The notes under the pieces are model-generated. The model saw only the letters and a list, made by a program, of their open reading frames with translations. It had not been told where the DNA came from and ran no database searches. 64,000 bases of DNA from CAYNWT01 sp964485095 (GTDB lineage: Bacteria; Planctomycetota; Planctomycetia; Planctomycetales; Planctomycetaceae): positions 1 through 64,000 of the forward strand of contig CAZAIB010000020.1 in the NCBI GenBank assembly GCA_964485095.1, written 5' to 3'. Made by a program: the position numbers and the translations under genes. Positions 6,208 through 14,660 of the stretch are shown in pieces (positions within the stretch are counted from its first letter, which is position 1; every line of letters begins with the position of its first letter).

Positions 6208-8709
6208 TCAGAGTAGGTCAGGCTGGTGTTCGCCACGCGCTTGCTTCGGTTCTTGTCGCGGCCATGATTTCCAAACGCTTTCAGTAGCTTCGGCTGGACT
6301 TGTGACAAACCACTGAAACCACAACGGGTCTTTCTTCACCGCGTCGTTCTTTGCCAACGCGGCCTGAAACGCTGGCAGAAAGACACGGCGAAGTTGCCAC
6401 CGCAGCGTCGTGACGTTCCCATGCCGCGACAATCCGGGCTCCATTTCAATGAACAAGGTCCGTCGTACCAACTCCCACGCGATTTCTGCCGCAGCTGCCT
6501 CAAGCTCGTCGATAACAAACATCCCTTGCTGATCGATCTCTATCCGCGGGACTTGAGTTGGGGCTCCATTCTTCTGCCGACGACCGTGCTGCAGGATGTT
6601 TCTCGATAGCTGACCGAACGAACTAACTACGTCGTACATCTGCGGCCCAAACGGATAGTAAGTTCTTACAACTTCCAAGAGCTGACGAGACACCTTTACA
6701 ATAGCTCGGTGCTGGGTGTGAGAAGGCACTTGGTCCACCGTGGATCGTGTTACGTTGCCCTCGCGAAAGATTGTGTTGTAGATGAGTAGCAGACTCGAGA
6801 CATCGCCTGAGCAGAGCTGGGAAATGCACTTCATCCCATGGTATTGTCCCTCGTGCTTTCCTTTCTTCTCCAAAAGAGCCTTTGCCAGTGAGCCAGACCA
6901 CTTTGATTGACCGATCAGGTTGCCTGCACGTCCTTCGAAACCCGCGGCTTGAAGCCGATTGTCCAGAAGAGCCGTGGCAAACTGCAGCGCCTGCTTTTGC
7001 TGTTTGTTGTCGTCAAGTGACAGAAACTGTTGGCCGCAGTCAATTTCGAGCCTTTCACGTGTGAGTTCGGCTGACGCCAAGAAATCGTCCGTGAGAACGG
7101 CCCCATGCTTCTCTGAAGACAACTTGAAGACATGGGATTCACGGCGTTCCCAAATCACTTGGTTGAGAATAACTTGAACAGGAGCCTTGATTCGATGGAC
7201 CGAAAAGTCGTCGACCAAGAAGGCTAACGGGATCTGGCCAAATCTTGAGACGGAACTCGTCAAAAGACCAGTGAGGTCGCCCAAGAAAGGAGCGCCTGTT
7301 TGGTACTCCTGATCGAGCAGTTCTGGGTGTGGTCTGTGAAGTCCAAAGATCTCGCTTTCAACGATCTCCAACGCTTGGTCGATTCGTTGTATACCTGACA
7401 ACCTGTGGGTTCTTTCGCCGATGTCGAGAGTCCGATTGACGAACTCAAACACGACTGTCTCAGAATTTGCACCAAAACCCCAAAATGCCTCACGATCCTC
7501 GCGACGTCCGATATGGACAAGCGTACGGAGCACCTCTCGGAGCGCGAGCATGTTGAAGTAATGTAAGATGTAAGAACGACTGCGGGCAGCGATTTCGTCA
7601 CTATCCACCCAGCTCAAGCGATTCTGTAAATCCGCGCTACAGGAGATATAGAACCCGATTAGAGGTAGTTCATCAATCTCGCTCGAAGCTCGTTCGGGAT
7701 GTGCCTCAAGATGAGTCCGCAGACTGAGCCATCGCAAAATAGTGGATTTTCCGCAGCCTCTCGGCCCGGTAAGTAGACATGGGTCAGGACCTGCTACTTG
7801 GTCAAACCAAGGGCTCTTCGCGAAAAGATCAACTAAGAGCTTTGCATTTGAGATCTGATCTGCGGAGATAAATTCGAAGGGCGAACTTAGCTCGGACGCT
7901 GCAACCGACGGCGGGCGTTCGGCTCTTGTGTAGGCGTCGCGAAAGGCTGAGTACACTAGCGCGGGCTCCCGTAGTGCGATGGCAGAGTCTTCTTCCGTCA
8001 TTCTCTCGATCACGGTCTTGGCGTGCGTAAGAAACCTCCGATCGCGTCGAGACAGCGCGCCTCTACCAAAACTCGTATTCCAGAGTTTTATCAAATGTCT
8101 GATAAAACTCTCGTGATCTCTCAGGTGATCTGTTTCTGTTGCCTCAGCCATGCGTCCGGTGTCAACAATCCGAATCCGGTAATCGCTATTCAAATCACCA
8201 GGCGGCGGGTCAGCGATCATCACATTTCGATCGTGTAGGTCACCGTGAAATACTCCATGATGCCGCAGCGCCCCCAACCCCGTACACATGCCGTGCACGT
8301 ACGCCAGGACGAACGAAGGCGTCATCAAATGGGGACTCGATGTGACGAAGCTACTCAGCGTCTGACCTTGAACCCACTCTTCCACAAAGACTTCGACAGT
8401 AGCTTCCACCTCCCCGAGTTGTATCTTTAGCAGGCCAGCATCAATGAATCTCGCAAAGGAAGTCGAGTCTTCAAGGACACTCGCCTTTCGTATTTCTTGG
8501 AAATACGAATTCGTTTGTCGATGTGGCCGTAGTTTGATTGCGCGGTCTCTCCCATGTGGGTCTTTACCCTTCCACACAACCGAGTAGAGGCCGCTATCGA
8601 CCGGATGCGCGCCTTCAAAAGCAAACTTCGTCCCGCCAACCTGAACTTGCTCGGGCAACATTTCTTGGCTTGCCAACAAGTCCTTAATTTGAGAGTACGA
8701 TATCGGCAA
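6208..8709 (-). CDS. Protein kinase-like domain fused to a P-loop ATPase
   Basis: 833 residues in two modules. Residues 25-265 are an atypical Ser/Thr protein kinase fold: a VDSGLYSVVWKG glycine loop, K59 in RAIKLR, catalytic loop HGDLHDRN at 155-162 with D157 and N162, and DTG (183-185) replacing DFG. Residues 285-600 are a P-loop NTPase with Walker A GPRGCGKST (K321) and a Walker B-like FLVDDF at 497-502. The last 230 or so residues are helical and unassigned. Kinase-STAND or kinase-ORC-like ATPase fusions are found among bacterial stress and anti-phage proteins, where ATP-dependent oligomerisation gates a response. Here no nuclease or membrane effector is fused, so the neighbouring unrecognised gene may supply it. 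It is the first gene of a two-gene operon. Confidence 0.8.
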   Translation of the reverse strand: MPISYSQIKDLLASQEMLPEQVQVGGTKFAFEGAHPVDSGLYSVVWKGKDPHGRDRAIKLRPHRQTNSYFQEIRKASVLEDSTSFARFIDAGLLKIQLGEVEATVEVFVEEWVQGQTLSSFVTSSPHLMTPSFVLAYVHGMCTGLGALRHHGVFHGDLHDRNVMIADPPPGDLNSDYRIRIVDTGRMAEATETDHLRDHESFIRHLIKLWNTSFGRGALSRRDRRFLTHAKTVIERMTEEDSAIALREPALVYSAFRDAYTRAERPPSVAASELSSPFEFISADQISNAKLLVDLFAKSPWFDQVAGPDPCLLTGPRGCGKSTILRWLSLRTHLEAHPERASSEIDELPLIGFYISCSADLQNRLSWVDSDEIAARSRSYILHYFNMLALREVLRTLVHIGRREDREAFWGFGANSETVVFEFVNRTLDIGERTHRLSGIQRIDQALEIVESEIFGLHRPHPELLDQEYQTGAPFLGDLTGLLTSSVSRFGQIPLAFLVDDFSVHRIKAPVQVILNQVIWERRESHVFKLSSEKHGAVLTDDFLASAELTRERLEIDCGQQFLSLDDNKQQKQALQFATALLDNRLQAAGFEGRAGNLIGQSKWSGSLAKALLEKKGKHEGQYHGMKCISQLCSGDVSSLLLIYNTIFREGNVTRSTVDQVPSHTQHRAIVKVSRQLLEVVRTYYPFGPQMYDVVSSFGQLSRNILQHGRRQKNGAPTQVPRIEIDQQGMFVIDELEAAAAEIAWELVRRTLFIEMEPGLSRHGNVTTLRWQLRRVFLPAFQAALAKNDAVKKDPLWFQWFVTSPAEATESVWKSWPRQEPKQARGEHQPDLL

Positions 8710-9457
8710 GACGGCTCCTTACTTTGTCTGAATATCTGTATTTCGCAGAAGGCGAGTGATAGATCAAGCAACCAAGGGAACATCACTGGTCTTGACCTGA
8801 AGCTTCAACGCGGATACTGGATTTCACCCGCCCACGCGGATGCACGGGCGGGTGCCCGTGTGACCTTGGCGGGATGTGGTCTCGATCCGGCAGCGTCCGA
8901 GGGGTTTTGACTCGAGGCGGAGAACGGCCGGTTCTGATTCGGACCACACGAACCAGGACACGCTCTTCGAGATGCTGTGGTGGGGCAAGGTGGTCGCTCT
9001 TGCACGACCGGTCATCTGACTGCTAAGTCTGCCAACGGAATCTCGACGCCAACACGCCTGTAGTTTTGGAGCCAGTATTTCGGAGACGATTCGACTCTGT
9101 GATTTCGGCTGTCGAATCATCGGCTGGCGGCGGAGTCGGTGGTCGAGGAAGACTTGGTCTGTGAGTGGTTGGTCGTTGGATAAGAGTGTGGCGGTGGTCG
9201 TGCCGTAGACGATTGATTGTTCCGGGTTGCCGACGACTTTGTGGGCGGTTTCGAGGATGTGTGTGAGACGGCGTTCGCCTCGGGTGGTCACGAACTGGAC
9301 GATCGACCGGTTCGCGTCGAAGGCTTGGTGCAGGGCGTAGATGCGGATCTTGCGTTCGATGCTCTCGATGTCCTTGGCGGTTTGGATGCGTTCGGTTGCG
9401 TTGTCGAGCTCAATGCAAGTACGCAGGCTCGCAGGCGGATTCGGCGGCTTGGACTGG
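8710..9457. other. 748-base stretch with a decayed open frame, no confident gene
   Basis: On the minus strand a frame is open from about 9467 down to 8824. Its first part looks protein-like (TERIQTAKDIESIERKIRIY, then RLTHILETAHKVVGNPEQSI) and overlaps the end of the ribbon-helix-helix gene, but I see no good start codon. Its last third (GRARATTLPHHSIS onwards) has non-coding character. It may be the remains of a second gene of that mobile-element operon. No confident promoter or RNA gene is visible. Confidence 0.35.
8825..8854. terminator. GC-rich hairpin, possible terminator
   Basis: CACCCGCCC at 8825-8833 pairs exactly with GGGCGGGTG at 8846-8854 around a 12-base loop. There is no T-run after it. 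It lies 116 bases upstream of the kinase-ATPase start and could end transcription arriving from the ribbon-helix-helix gene, insulating the operon. Confidence 0.4.
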
Positions 9458-9919
9458 TCAACGTTTCATGGTCACGGCTACATACTGCCGTATTGCCTCG
9501 CGGACGATGTGGTTGATTGGTTTACCCGAGCGGTTGGCCAGGATTCTCAGATGTCCTGCATCTTCAATGGTCAGTTGGTTCGCAGGCCACCGATAGCTCG
9601 CTCGGCTCTGAAGCCATGACTGGGCAGAACGAATGTCAGCGTCGCTCTGTTCAGAGACCAACTGCTGAATCTTTGATTCGAAGTCCTCGGAATCAAGATC
9701 ATCGTCAATGGCTGCTCCAAGCAGAAAGATCCGCAGCGATGAACGGTATAGCAGAAGAGCAACCTCAGCGTGGCTCTTGTTGACCGTGGGGACACTGAGC
9801 CGACCGGCAATCTCTCGCAGTACTTTGCGGGAGTGGTCAGCGATCAGGGCATCAATAAAGGCCTCTTTCTGATCAACAAAGTTGTCGTACTCACGTCGAA
9901 GCGTTTTCGCGTTGAGCAT
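9458..9919 (-). CDS. Ribbon-helix-helix DNA-binding protein of a mobile element
   Basis: About 153 residues from the ATG at 9917-9919, which has AGGA a few bases upstream; the frame is open to 10075 but the extra N-terminus has no coding character. The C-terminus, IEDAGHLRILANRSGKPINH followed by IVREAIRQYV, is a classic ribbon-helix-helix motif of the Arc/MetJ/CopG type. These bind operator or origin DNA as dimers, and on plasmids and conjugative elements they often act as relaxosome or partition factors. The N-terminal 80 residues are helical and may mediate oligomerisation. A deleted paralogue is recognisable at 761-988, suggesting that this kind of module arrived, or was copied, twice in the island. 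Confidence 0.7.
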   Translation of the reverse strand: MLNAKTLRREYDNFVDQKEAFIDALIADHSRKVLREIAGRLSVPTVNKSHAEVALLLYRSSLRIFLLGAAIDDDLDSEDFESKIQQLVSEQSDADIRSAQSWLQSRASYRWPANQLTIEDAGHLRILANRSGKPINHIVREAIRQYVAVTMKR

Positions 9920-10223
9920 GCTGTCCTGAAGCCGTAAGCGGATGCGGACGACATCGGACAATCGCACTGGTCTAGCGTTTTCGCCATTGTCCGGGCAGGG
10001 ACGTTCCCGCAACCGATCGTGAGACTCAGGGGACACAGAACCAGAGTGCCCGAAGTCTTGCTGATCGGCAAGCAAAACGATGGCACAGTTACAAACTCAG
10101 CAGAGTTCTTGCGCAACTCGTTAAGCGCCTGGCATCCTTCCTCGCCTTTGCCTGTCGGCAGAGGTGCTGCTCGTTTCGCACGAGTGGCATACGTCAGTGT
10201 CTTTGACATCGAAGGAGGAGAAC

Positions 10224-10430
10224 ATGCTTGTTGACCAAAGTGATGGTGCCTGCCGCGAATGCGGCGGCCAGCTGGAAATCGTGGATGCCGACGACTGTAC
10301 GATGGACGTCCAATGCACCGAATGCGACGAAGCCTACACAGTAGAGCCGGATGCGTTCGGAGATGGATGCGTCATCTACTACATCCCGTTCATGGTGGAG
10401 TTGCAGTTTGGTCCGGCAGAGGAGGATTGA
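10224..10430 (+). CDS. Small zinc-ribbon-like protein
   Basis: 68 residues, starting at an ATG preceded by a strong GGAGG at the right spacing. Two CxxC pairs (CREC near residue 10 and CTEC near 31) should bind one zinc. The C-terminal half (VEPDAFGDGC, then VIYYIPFMVE) looks conserved: I recall similar short proteins in planctomycetes with the same Cys pairs and a VEPDAFGDG segment. The function is unknown; a nucleic-acid or protein-binding role is possible. The following gene starts 2 bases after its stop, so the two form an operon. Confidence 0.75.
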   Translation: MLVDQSDGACRECGGQLEIVDADDCTMDVQCTECDEAYTVEPDAFGDGCVIYYIPFMVELQFGPAEED

Positions 10431-10432
10431 AA

Positions 10433-10678
10433 TTGGATCCTCAACAAACATGGACCGCCATGCTCGATGCCCTTGAACGGAAGCAGTGGGAACCAGCCAA
10501 GGAGCTTGCTGATGCCCTCTACGATTGGCTCGGCAAGGGCGGCTTCCCGCCGACCACGATTGGAGCAAAGAGTATCGGCAAACGTTGGCATACCGCAGTT
10601 GCACAGTTCGTCTGTCTCGCTGTTGCCAGCAAAGTCCACGACATCAGGAAGAGAAGGAATCGTCGCTCGAAGACCTGA
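10433..10678 (+). CDS. Small helical basic protein (TTG start)
   Basis: 81 residues beginning with a TTG at 10433-10435, chosen because AGGAGG lies 7 bases upstream and the zinc-ribbon gene ends just before it. The protein is helical (WTAMLDALERKQWEPAKELA, then DALYDWLGKGGFPP) with a strongly basic end (HDIRKRRNRRSKT). I do not recognise it as a named family. The tight spacing with the zinc-ribbon gene and the strong terminator that follows define a two-gene transcript. Confidence 0.65.
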   Translation: MDPQQTWTAMLDALERKQWEPAKELADALYDWLGKGGFPPTTIGAKSIGKRWHTAVAQFVCLAVASKVHDIRKRRNRRSKT

Positions 10679-10683
10679 CAACC

Positions 10684-10709
10684 GGCCCCACACAAGATTG
10701 TGTGGGGCC
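10684..10709 (+). terminator. Strong hairpin terminator
   Basis: GGCCCCACACA at 10684-10694 and TGTGTGGGGCC at 10699-10709 form a perfect 11-bp stem with an AGAT loop, followed by a short T-containing tail (CTGTTTCTC). It ends the zinc-ribbon operon and, being symmetrical, may also serve the converging gene whose stop is at 10734. Confidence 0.8.
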
Positions 10710-10733
10710 GCTGTTTCTCAATCTGTAGTGCCG

Positions 10734-11198
10734 CTAGCCTTTGTTCTTGAGGCCGTCCACAAAAGCCTCAAGGTCGGACCATTCTTCGATCACAGCTTCG
10801 TCAAAGGCAGTGTCGGTGTTCCCTCCCCACGCACCCGTGAGGAGGTAAACCTTGCCGCTTTCGAGACATAGCGTATAGCCATACCCGCTACCATCGACTG
10901 CGAGTACAAACAGCCGTCGATCAATCAGATCCTGACACTGCTCAGTCTGCGTGTACTCGACCTCCAGGTCCGCGGCACTCAAGGGGTCACAACCTGTAGC
11001 AAGTCGGTACCCGTCACCATCAGGACAGCAGCTTTCCAGCCAACGCGTCACGATTGGCTCTCTTTCGAAGAACTCACTCACATGTGACGAGAACCTGTTC
11101 ACGGGTACCACATTGATAGAGCACCCATTGCTCTGTACCTGTACCAGTGGGATTAGATGAGTCTCGAGTTGTTGTAGAACAGACATAGGTTTCTCCAA
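10734..11198 (-). CDS. SUKH/SMI1-KNR4-like protein, candidate immunity protein
   Basis: 154 residues with no signal peptide. The C-terminal part, LFVLAVDGSGYGYTLCLESG followed by KVYLLTGAWGG and then EEWSDLEAFVDGL, has the order of elements typical of the SUKH fold: a strand with an aromatic/Gly pair, a ligand strand ending in GKVY, and a final acidic helix. SUKH proteins are the commonest immunity proteins for bacterial polymorphic toxins and also occur as general binding modules. The gene starts only 2 bases after the stop of a secreted cysteine-rich protein, the usual toxin-then-immunity order. The family assignment is by eye and tentative. Confidence 0.5.
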   Translation of the reverse strand: MEKPMSVLQQLETHLIPLVQVQSNGCSINVVPVNRFSSHVSEFFEREPIVTRWLESCCPDGDGYRLATGCDPLSAADLEVEYTQTEQCQDLIDRRLFVLAVDGSGYGYTLCLESGKVYLLTGAWGGNTDTAFDEAVIEEWSDLEAFVDGLKNKG

Positions 11199-11200
11199 GG

Positions 11201-12160
11201 CTAGCAGTCCTTTTTCTTACATGCTTCTGTTTTTCCCGGACAGCACTTCTTTCGGACCGCGTCAGCTTTATTGTCGAGCTTATCCCATTCCCCTTTGCTG
11301 AGCCCGATATCGCAGCCTTTGGCCTTGCATCCTGCGAAACCACCCGGCCGCGGGATTTTCTTCTTGTTTTTCGAAGTGTTTCCATAGTCAACATCGTCAG
11401 GGTGAATCGAGGGGCAGGTATTCTTCAGATCGTCTTTCCAGATCGCATCGAGTGCTTTCTTCAGATCGGCTTCAGTCGGAAGCTTATCGCCATTCGCCTC
11501 TTTCCACTTCGTGCACCACATCTCCCAAATATCTTTCGATGTGATCCAGTCACCATCCGGGCCCCGTCCATGCAGACCATTCTTAAGTCGATGACAGTCT
11601 TTTGGTAGAACGGTTCCCCATTTTGCGTCATCGACCTCGATCTCATCGATTAGGGCTTTTTGCTCTGCTTCGACTTTCCCCTTATTAGCTTCCTCCGTGG
11701 CCTTGTTATCCTCTTTTATCTTCTCGTTAATTTCTGCAATGAGTTCTTTGAGGCACGTGCTTTCATTTGACGGCAAGCCATGATGCCATTCCCAGTCAAT
11801 ATCGCAGACCTTGTCACACCACGATGGGTCATCAACAGAGATAACCGTCGTGGACATCGTGAGACCACCGACTGGTAAAGAACCAATCGTCATTCGGTAT
11901 GCTTGGCTCATGTCCATGAAGTTCAGGACGGTGAATTCGACCGAGACGCACTCTGGATCCTTCGCTACGTGCACCGTAAAGAACTCCCCGTCTGGGAAGA
12001 CCTTCGTTTGGGCTGTGGCCCCGCATGCACAGGGAGCGATGGACGCGCCGCCTGTTTGAATGGCGCTTAAAGGCACCGTTTCTGGAATCGGTTCGAGGAG
12101 CGGTTCTTGTGCAAAGACCGAGCCGCAAAGAAGTACGGCAAGGGAAAGGAAGCGACGCAT
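11201..12160 (-). CDS. Secreted cysteine-rich protein, candidate toxin
   Basis: 319 residues with a clear signal peptide (MRRFLSLAVLLCGSVFAQ). A beta-rich domain follows (about 25-115). The middle (about 130-175) is a charged helical linker (AEINEKIKEDNKATEEANKG). The C-terminal 140 residues hold RLKNGLHGRGPDGDWITSKD, then IWEMWCTKWKEAN and several Cys (NTCPS, GCKAKGC, KKCCPG, KKKDC), suggesting disulfides outside the cytoplasm. I do not recognise a family. Its tight coupling to a SUKH-like gene suggests a secreted toxin with its immunity protein, but no catalytic motif is evident. Confidence 0.6.
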   Translation of the reverse strand: MRRFLSLAVLLCGSVFAQEPLLEPIPETVPLSAIQTGGASIAPCACGATAQTKVFPDGEFFTVHVAKDPECVSVEFTVLNFMDMSQAYRMTIGSLPVGGLTMSTTVISVDDPSWCDKVCDIDWEWHHGLPSNESTCLKELIAEINEKIKEDNKATEEANKGKVEAEQKALIDEIEVDDAKWGTVLPKDCHRLKNGLHGRGPDGDWITSKDIWEMWCTKWKEANGDKLPTEADLKKALDAIWKDDLKNTCPSIHPDDVDYGNTSKNKKKIPRPGGFAGCKAKGCDIGLSKGEWDKLDNKADAVRKKCCPGKTEACKKKDC

Positions 12161-12850
12161 AATATCTTCTCCTTGTTAGTGGCGTGCCAGAATAGGCTCA
12201 GGGGATCATCACTTGGTGTTGCGTGCAGGTTTGTAGAAACTCAATACCCAACAGGCAAAGTCAATATATATCGAAGTTTGCTGAGTGTCGATGCGCGTCG
12301 TATGCGGTAGCCCAGTAAGGCAATCGCACATCGCCATTCTGACCAGCTGAATAGTTACGCTATGTTGATCTCAGTCAAGTCGGTTGGAAGCTGCGCAGTC
12401 GAGCGGAGTACCGCGACTGTGTCGGACTTGAAAGTTCCGCAAACAATCTACGGCGTCTTGCGGGAGCTTGGTCTGAGTTGCAACGTCGCTTCGTAAGTTA
12501 TTCAAATTGCAGAGCGATCAGACTTCGCTGCGTAACGCGGGCTGAGAGGGCTCGACAGTTTGGCCTACAAGAATTCGGTGTTGAAACGGCCCAGTCTCAC
12601 AAGTCATCGAACCTACAAGCAAGATCGCACGCTTGTGATGTTGCCATTGAGTTTAGTGTACGGTTGGCGAATTGGAAATGACGCGATGTCAACGGCTTCT
12701 TGAGTAAATGTGATGCACTGACAGGCGGGCGTGATTGGCTTTTTGTGCCAGATCCAGTGTGGATTTTTAAGAATTTCTCGAATCCGTGATGATCGCGGCC
12801 TGACTTGGTTACTTGGTTAGTGTGAGTTCTCATTCCAGACTGGAGTTACC
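12161..12850. other. 690-base intergenic stretch, no gene seen
   Basis: This divergent gap separates the secreted cysteine-rich gene (minus) from the beta-helix gene (plus). Frames are short and lack coding character. It must hold both promoters, but I cannot identify convincing -35/-10 pairs. A GGAG Shine-Dalgarno lies 6 bases before the start at 12851. It may contain remnants of island sequence. Confidence 0.5.
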
Positions 12851-14497
12851 ATGGCCCTGCAACGCTATTTGTTTACTTGTATTATTGTCTTGTCAGCGAC
12901 CGTAGCCCACTCGCAGGACGATGTGGTTGTGGTAGCCGCAGGCTCTTCAACCGGCCAAATTCAAGCGGCAATTGATCTCGCGGGTAGTCAGAATAAAGGG
13001 TTGGTCTTCGAGGCTGGTGTCGAGTACTTGACGGGTGAATTGCAGGTCTCGTGGCAGAACCGTCCAAAGTTCATCGATGGTCGGTCTGCAACATTGAAAG
13101 CGAAGGATGCCAACCAAGTCACAATCCTGCGACTGGTCCAGGTACACGCGAGCCAGAACTCCGATCCTGCGAATACCTACGCTAATTTCTATCTGCGAAA
13201 CCTAAACCTGGATTCTGACAACAAGGCGTCTTACGCCATTCACATTCTTGGTGCTCAGCGAATGGTGGTCCAAAACATTCGCACGAGCAACTCTACGAGC
13301 TACGGCGTGGTAATTAGAGGAGACATGGGCGGAAAGGGAGTGTACTACAACAGGTTCGCGGACATTCATTCCCGGGCCGACGCGAACGGCTTCAGAATCG
13401 AATCACTTACCGGCAATGGTGGCGAACGTAAAGTGAATGGAAATCTCTTTAGCAATTGCAACGTGCACTTCTGCCCGGGTATAGGCGTCTACATGAAAAA
13501 CGCTGAGAGCAACTCGTGGGTCGGTGGGTCCATTGAAAAAACCGGTTCGCATACAATGTACTTGGACGAAGTCCGAAACTGCGTGTTCAATCTGTATTCA
13601 GAGAATTATGGCGTGACACTGGACGTGAACAATTCGGTTCCAGCTAAGCGGACGGATGTCATTAGTCGAGACCCATCAGTCGCAGGTTTCATGCTCGTCC
13701 GGCAAACTGAGAACAATCGATTCTTCGGCACGATGCAGGATGAGCGCGTCCTGACCAATGGTGGCAGTGGCGGAAAATTGGTCAATACGGACTACTTGAC
13801 GGCACCGGAGCGCTCCGACAATGTCTTCGCCGGCAGTGCCCTTGGGCCGGAGTATCGTGTAGGAAATTCCGATTTCCGGCTTGAGGACGATGGGGTCACG
13901 GAACTCCGATTCTGGGAGAGCGGTGTGAATCACATCAATAGAGGGCCCACCAGCAATTTGTGGAGCATCGGAGTAGCCGGGAGTGCGTATCCCACAACAA
14001 GCCTTAGAGACTCGCTCTACATCAGATCGCTTGGCGCCCCGACAAACACCATCGTATTCAAGAACAGTAGTAGTGGTGGGAGCGTTGGTATCGGCCTGAA
14101 CCAGCCGCAGGCAGGCTTCAAGCTTCACGTGGCCGGACTGATAAAGTGCAGCGGTGTGGACGAGTCTTCTTCCCGTGAACTGAAGGCGGAAATCAAAGAA
14201 CTGGGAGACCAACAAAAAGTGAGCCTGATGGATGCAGTGCTTCGGATGAAGCCAATCACGTATCGTCTGAAGAAGTCCGTCGCCCCAGAGAACCAGCGTA
14301 CGCAGATTGGATTCGTGGCGGAGGACATGCCCAAGTTGGTGAGTCCCGACGGCAAGGCGGTTGCGTACAGCCGACTGTCTGCCTATGCGATCGCAGCGAT
14401 TCAGGTTCAGCAAGCTCAACTGGATGAACAAACAAAGCAGATTGATGAATTGAAGTCACTCATCCAAGAATTGAACTCGAAACGGGACTCGAATTAG
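12851..14497 (+). CDS. Secreted beta-helix protein with tailspike-type S74 chaperone domain
   Basis: 548 residues with a signal peptide (LFTCIIVLSATVAHS). Residues 30-330 resemble a right-handed parallel beta helix of the pectate-lyase type: a GQIQAAIDLAG start as in Pectate_lyase_3 tailspikes, then many short strand repeats (FYLRNLNLDSDNK, NRFADIHSRADANGFRIES). Residues 440-548 match the intramolecular chaperone of phage tailspikes and endosialidases (peptidase S74): SSRELKAEI, RMKPITYRLK and QIGFVAEDMPKLVS, then a C-terminal coiled coil. In phages this domain trimerises the fibre and then cleaves itself off. The signal peptide implies export by the bacterium, so this is a cell-surface or released trimeric spike, perhaps binding or cutting polysaccharide. 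Confidence 0.75.
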   Translation: MALQRYLFTCIIVLSATVAHSQDDVVVVAAGSSTGQIQAAIDLAGSQNKGLVFEAGVEYLTGELQVSWQNRPKFIDGRSATLKAKDANQVTILRLVQVHASQNSDPANTYANFYLRNLNLDSDNKASYAIHILGAQRMVVQNIRTSNSTSYGVVIRGDMGGKGVYYNRFADIHSRADANGFRIESLTGNGGERKVNGNLFSNCNVHFCPGIGVYMKNAESNSWVGGSIEKTGSHTMYLDEVRNCVFNLYSENYGVTLDVNNSVPAKRTDVISRDPSVAGFMLVRQTENNRFFGTMQDERVLTNGGSGGKLVNTDYLTAPERSDNVFAGSALGPEYRVGNSDFRLEDDGVTELRFWESGVNHINRGPTSNLWSIGVAGSAYPTTSLRDSLYIRSLGAPTNTIVFKNSSSGGSVGIGLNQPQAGFKLHVAGLIKCSGVDESSSRELKAEIKELGDQQKVSLMDAVLRMKPITYRLKKSVAPENQRTQIGFVAEDMPKLVSPDGKAVAYSRLSAYAIAAIQVQQAQLDEQTKQIDELKSLIQELNSKRDSN

Positions 14498-14624
14498 CTG
14501 TTCTCAAAAAGACATTGGCAAATGCCCGATGAGTAGCCGAATTCGTTCTGGCAGAGTACTTGCGATTGGTCTTTTGGCCAATGCTTCCCTCGGATCCTCA
14601 GCAAAGCATGTTTGCGAAAGCGCC

Positions 14625-14650
14625 GAGTCCCGCACAAGCGTGCGGGACTC
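14625..14650. terminator. Symmetrical hairpin between converging genes
   Basis: GAGTCCCGCAC at 14625-14635 and GTGCGGGACTC at 14640-14650 form a perfect 11-bp stem with an AAGC loop. There is no T-run on the plus side. It lies between the end of the spike gene and the end of the integrase gene, and could stop transcription from both directions. Confidence 0.65.
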
Positions 14651-14660
14651 GCGACTGTCC

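Noticed and set aside
13676..14431. 251-codon minus-strand frame opposite the beta-helix gene
   Set aside because: The plus frame has a signal peptide and S74 motifs; the minus frame resembles no protein.
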